The notes beneath the pieces are model-generated. The model saw only the letters and a program-made list of their open reading frames with translations. It did not search any database and had not been told where the DNA came from. From an uncultured Eubacteriales bacterium (lineage in GTDB: Bacteria; Bacillota; Clostridia; Peptostreptococcales; Anaerovoracaceae), in assembly GCA_902775345.1 (NCBI GenBank), contig CACYLW010000007.1, forward strand, positions 160,096 to 224,095: DNA of 64,000 bases, written 5' to 3'. The position numbers were made by a program, and so were the translations under genes. This document shows positions 61,027 through 64,000 of this stretch, piece after piece. Position 1 is the stretch's first letter. Every line of letters starts with the position of its first letter.

Positions 61027-62280
61027 CTACGCGCTCTTTTTTCCGGTCATCATCGAATCGTAGCCGCATCTTATCAGCCTCTCCCTGTCGATAAGAGCAT
61101 TCCCGGTAGGCACCAGGATCCCGTCCGGTCCTTCTTTATAAAGGTAATTGAGCCTGTAGTCCTTTCCGTCATATCCGTTCATCTCCGCTACCTCCTCGAC
61201 ACAGCGGCGGCCCCTGGAATCACGCCTCAGGTGTACAAAAATATCTATCGCATTCGCTATCTGGTTCCTGACTGAATCTACCGAGACCTGTGAGTCAGTG
61301 AGATACATTGTCTCAAGCCTGTTGAGCATGCCCTTGATCGAATTGCCGTGTCCGGTTGACATGCTGCCGTCGTGGCCGGTATTCATTGCCTGTATCATGT
61401 CGATCACTTCCTTTCCTCTTACCTCTCCGACGATTATCCTGTCGGGTCTCATCCTGAGACTCGTTCTTATTAGCTGCGTCATGTTTACTTCGCCCTTTCC
61501 AATGGAATTGGCAGCCCGGCATTCCATCTGGACCTTGTTCTCTATATGGCTAATGACAAGTTCTGCTGAGTCCTCTATGGTTATCACCCTCTCATCCGGC
61601 CCTATATACGCTGTAAGAGCATTTAAAAAGGTCGTCTTGCCCGATGATGTCCCTCCGCTTATAAATATGTTGTAGCCGCTTCTGACGAGTGCTGCGAGAT
61701 CCTCCGCACATTCTCTTGAGAGGCTCGCGCATCCTACGAGTTCGTCCATCTCAATCTCTTTTTCGCGGAACTTCCTTATCGTCAGGATCGGGCCGTTAAG
61801 CGCGACATTTCTAAGCACTCCGTTGACCCTGAACCCGCTCGGAAGTCTCGCGTCAACTATGGGATTCGCTTCGTTGATCTCTCTGTGAACATCAGAAGCG
61901 AACATTCTTATCATCTCTTCGAGTTCCTCGCACGAGGTGAACGCATCATCCACTCTTACCAGCGCTTTCTCCCTTTCGACATATATCCTCTCCGGTCCGT
62001 TGACCATGATCTCGTTTATGAGAGGATCTTCAAGCAGTCCGGTAAGTATCCCGTATCTTCCGCGCAGTCTCATATACAGACTGTCTATTATCATCACCGT
62101 CTCATGTGAACTCGTTTTCAGCGAGATATCCGAAGTGAAATACTCGTCTTCGCATCTCGTAAGTATTTCATCATCTGTCGGCGGCTTATCGTTCTCGGTT
62201 ATCCACTTTCTTACCGACCTGACTATCCTGTCTATTTCCTTTCCGTATTTCCTTACTGTTGCTGCTCTTGATACCTTCAT
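61027..62280 (-). CDS. CpaF/TadA pilus assembly ATPase
   Basis: Hexameric secretion ATPase, 417 residues. [20 protein letters not shown] (about 80-99), Walker [16 protein letters not shown] (about 205-219), the Asp box TIEDSAEL (about 232-239), the Walker B region [34 protein letters not shown] (about 271-304; shown discontinuously by position) are present. ATG 62280 after GGAACGGAAAGAG is chosen; ATG 62316 lacks a site. It overlaps the end of the TadZ-like gene by 95 bp. Both frames read well, so the overlap seems real. Confidence 0.92.
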   Translation of the reverse strand: MKVSRAATVRKYGKEIDRIVRSVRKWITENDKPPTDDEILTRCEDEYFTSDISLKTSSHETVMIIDSLYMRLRGRYGILTGLLEDPLINEIMVNGPERIYVEREKALVRVDDAFTSCEELEEMIRMFASDVHREINEANPIVDARLPSGFRVNGVLRNVALNGPILTIRKFREKEIEMDELVGCASLSRECAEDLAALVRSGYNIFISGGTSSGKTTFLNALTAYIGPDERVITIEDSAELVISHIENKVQMECRAANSIGKGEVNMTQLIRTSLRMRPDRIIVGEVRGKEVIDMIQAMNTGHDGSMSTGHGNSIKGMLNRLETMYLTDSQVSVDSVRNQIANAIDIFVHLRRDSRGRRCVEEVAEMNGYDGKDYRLNYLYKEGPDGILVPTGNALIDRERLIRCGYDSMMTGKKSA

Positions 62281-63181
62281 CTCTTTCCGTTCCGAATATC
62301 CGCTTGACGCATTCATCCATGGTGATTGCGTCCTCAGTTCCGCCCGTCAGTTTTATCCTTATGAGCTTTTCATATGTATCCCCGTCCAGTATCTCTTCTA
62401 TGCCGGTCACTCTCCTGCCTCTCTCAAAGAGAACTATGCGCTCAGACAGTCTCATAATTTTTATGTTTTCTTCCCTGAAACAGCTTGCTGTGTCAGCGAT
62501 TATCGTGTCAAACTTCCTTGAAAGCCCGAAAAGAAGCGTTCTGAGTTCATCTTCATCAAGGTAAGCGACCGGGTTTCTGCCGCTTCTGAGAAGCAGAGAG
62601 GATACTCCGTAACTGTCCGTATAAGTAACGCCATCCATCCCGCTCTCCCTGCCCCGTTGTATTGAGTAAAGGAGTCTTGAAAGACTGTTGCTCCTGAGCG
62701 GATCATTGACTCCATGATCATTGATGTATGAAAGCGGAAGTATAAGTACGCTTCCTCCGTGCGAATAGATTATTTGTCCGGCAAGAGCCCTGCACCTTTC
62801 AGCTGAGTAAGAGTCTGACTCGCAGCAGACGGTTATGAGCCTCGCTGAATGATCGATTCCGGGACCGAGACCGTGCCACAGGTTATATACCCTGGAAAGC
62901 TCGGATATCATCTCAGGTATGCTGCTGAACTTGAAGATCGAGTAACAGTCCTCTCCGGTATCATTTTCTGATGTTGAGATGAACAGCGTCCGTGGTTTTA
63001 GTGCTGATAACACCTTTTTATCCAGCTCAGACGGAGGTATGTCGGTAAGGATCACGCTTCCTGATGCGTCTTTCACATTGTTGTCAAGTACGTTTACTAA
63101 TATATTGTTATCGTTAGACGATAATTTATGCACTAATGCTTCCCTGTATTCCTCATCTCTGATCAGTATCCCCAGTCTCAT
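62186..63181 (-). CDS. TadZ/CpaE-like protein without Walker A
   Basis: 331 residues; first gene of the Tad operon, behind AGGAGG. The N-terminal 110 residues resemble an atypical receiver domain (LGILIRDEEYREALVHKL). The next part has the MinD/ParA-like alpha-beta order, with VLILPLSYI near 147 and FDTIIADTASCF near 226-237. However, where the deviant Walker A (KGGxGKT) belongs it reads CCESDSYSAERC. So the protein probably does not hydrolyse ATP, as reported for some TadZ proteins. TadZ-type proteins localise the secretion machine. The tail is Lys/Arg/Ser-rich. Confidence 0.7.
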   Translation of the reverse strand: MRLGILIRDEEYREALVHKLSSNDNNILVNVLDNNVKDASGSVILTDIPPSELDKKVLSALKPRTLFISTSENDTGEDCYSIFKFSSIPEMISELSRVYNLWHGLGPGIDHSARLITVCCESDSYSAERCRALAGQIIYSHGGSVLILPLSYINDHGVNDPLRSNSLSRLLYSIQRGRESGMDGVTYTDSYGVSSLLLRSGRNPVAYLDEDELRTLLFGLSRKFDTIIADTASCFREENIKIMRLSERIVLFERGRRVTGIEEILDGDTYEKLIRIKLTGGTEDAITMDECVKRIFGTERDEGIKSSNSKEIRKGNRQDSQVGKKVDNRER

Positions 63182-63290
63182 CTCGGCCTCCTGTGACCAT
63201 AACTATAGTGGAAACGGCGCGATAAAACTGTACAGACATTACCGTTGAAAAAATGCTGATTTTAATGGATCTTTTGCTCTTTTGAGGAAA

Positions 63291-63325
63291 TAAAAAAGAG
63301 CTCCGGTACAGTATGTCCGAAGCTC
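63291..63325 (-). terminator. Second terminator downstream of the rRNA operon
   Basis: On the minus strand GAGCTTCGG/CCGGAGCTC (9 bp, one G-U pair) with a 10-nt loop, followed by TTTTTTATTT. No gene lies between it and the terminator at 63424-63462; it probably backs that one up. Confidence 0.75.
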
Positions 63326-63423
63326 CTGATGCTGCGATCACTGCATTTCAGAAGTCTGCAGTAATTATCAGATATTGATGTCACTGTCCGGATCTTTTAT
63401 CCACAGGTGACCTCTCTATCAAC

Positions 63424-63462
63424 AAATGAAAAAGCCTTTCCGCGTTTTTAACGAGGAAGGCT
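63424..63462 (-). terminator. Terminator after tRNA-Leu
   Basis: On the minus strand AGCCTTCC pairs with GGAAAGGCT (one bulge), followed by TTTTTCATTT, six bases after the tRNA-Leu. Confidence 0.75.
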
Positions 63463-63467
63463 CCGTA

Positions 63468-63550
63468 TGGTGCGGACGAAAGGACTCGAACCTTCACGCC
63501 TGAGCACAAGAACCTAAATCTTGCGTGTCTGCCAGTTCCACCACGTCCGC
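63468..63550 (-). tRNA. tRNA-Leu (TAG)
   Basis: 83 nt with CCA; acceptor GCGGACG/CGTCCGC, anticodon loop TTTAGGT, medium variable arm. Downstream of the rRNA operon. Confidence 0.95.
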
Positions 63551-63580
63551 TAAATAAAAAAAGGAATCCTCGGATTCCCT
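63551..63580 (-). terminator. Terminator between tRNA-Glu and tRNA-Leu
   Basis: On the minus strand GGAATC CGAG GATTCC is followed by TTTTTTTATTTA. If efficient it ends the rrn transcript after tRNA-Glu. Confidence 0.75.
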
Positions 63581-63586
63581 TTCTAA

Positions 63587-63661
63587 TGGTGACCCCACCG
63601 GGACTCGAACCCGGGTTACCGCCGTGAAAGGGCGATGTCTTAACCGCTTGACCATGGGGCC
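63587..63661 (-). tRNA. tRNA-Glu (TTC)
   Basis: 75 nt with CCA; acceptor GGCCCCA/TGGGGTC, anticodon loop CTTTCAC. Ten bases after the 5S rRNA gene. Confidence 0.95.
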
Positions 63662-63671
63662 TAAAGAAAAA

Positions 63672-63784
<113 letters not shown>

Positions 63785-63854
63785 AAGTGGCTGAGAGTGC
63801 AGCCTTCACTGTACCCTCAAAATTGAATAACATCACCAAGTTTTCAAAACCATC

Positions 63855-64000
63855 TGGTCAAGTTATCGACCTATTAGTATCAATCAGCTGAACACATTAC
63901 TGTGCTTACACCTTTGACCTATCAACGTGGTAGTCTCCCACGGGTCTTACCATAATGGAGGAAATCTCATCTTGAGGGGGGCTTCGCACTTAGATGCTTT
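63855..64000 (-). rRNA. rrl: 23S ribosomal RNA, 3' end (partial)
   Basis: The sequence read on the minus strand, with AAGCATCTAAGTGCG, CCCCCCTCAAGATGAG and ending GGTCGATAACTTGACCA, is the 3' terminal region of bacterial 23S rRNA. The remainder is outside the window. The 3' end is set by homology to the usual terminal stem and is approximate. Confidence 0.9.

Noticed and set aside
63182-63290. Promoter for the Tad operon
   Set aside because: TATAGT near 63215 lacks a credible -35 box; no confident call could be made.

Overview
The window looks like chromosomal DNA from an anaerobic Gram-positive of class Clostridia (order Eubacteriales). Supporting gene blocks are priA-def-fmt-metallopeptidase-rsmB-prpC-prkC-rsgA-rpe, ruvC-ruvA-ruvB-queA-tgt, argR-recN facing holA-comEC, and yraN-comM-dprA-topA-hslV-hslU. 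Further support comes from an IspH/S1 pair that is a fusion in many Clostridia, a GGGtGRT/NifU-like pair, and a Tad locus with DUF5702-type and DUF6382-type proteins. No secretin or outer-membrane gene is seen. Genus cannot be told from the sequence. No prophage, insertion sequence, CRISPR array or integrative element was recognised.

Layout. 1-4326 (minus): a partial coiled-coil protein, coaD, rsmD, recG, asp23 and an rpmB gene with an internal UGA. 4422-12614 (plus): a degenerate PepD-like membrane protein, a very long class A penicillin-binding protein, an NSS-family sodium symporter, an MgtC-like protein and a half prephenate dehydratase-ACT protein. 12704-22173 (minus): lipid kinase/beta-helix lipoprotein/Gfo-Idh operon, an rRNA methyltransferase, then the tgt-queA-ruvB-ruvA-ruvC block. 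22406-24504 (plus): argR-recN. 24518-39346 (minus): holA, comEC, rpe, rsgA, prkC, prpC, rsmB, metallopeptidase, fmt, def, priA, asnA and queH. 39431-40357 (plus): radical SAM gene. 40392-41776 (minus): glucosaminidase and a small HTH regulator. 41919-43222 (minus): one tRNA operon with 14 intact genes and a tRNA-Asp remnant. 43322-55718 (minus): yigZ, hslU, hslV, topA, dprA, comM, yraN, a HAD phosphatase, rpsA, a broken ispH, and the GGGtGRT pair. 55822-63181 (minus): a Dabb protein and a nine-gene Tad-type pilus/secretion locus. 63468-64000 (minus): the end of an rRNA operon (23S 3' part, 5S, tRNA-Glu, tRNA-Leu).

Functional themes are DNA repair and uptake (recG, ruvABC, recN, priA, comEC, dprA, comM), queuosine modification (queA, tgt, queH), translation and N-formyl processing, Ser/Thr phosphosignalling (prkC/prpC), ATP-dependent proteolysis (hslUV) and surface assembly (PBP, Tad).

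The most striking observations are three lesions in translation or isoprenoid genes: UGA at codon 8 of rpmB, where the second cysteine of a CxxC motif is expected; a frameshift plus loss of about 22 residues splitting an IspH-S1 reading frame; and a tRNA-Asp reduced to 42 nt by an apparent D-loop/T-loop deletion. Several proteins also look like pseudoenzymes that have lost catalytic elements: the PepD-like protein, the PDT-ACT protein and the TadZ-like protein.
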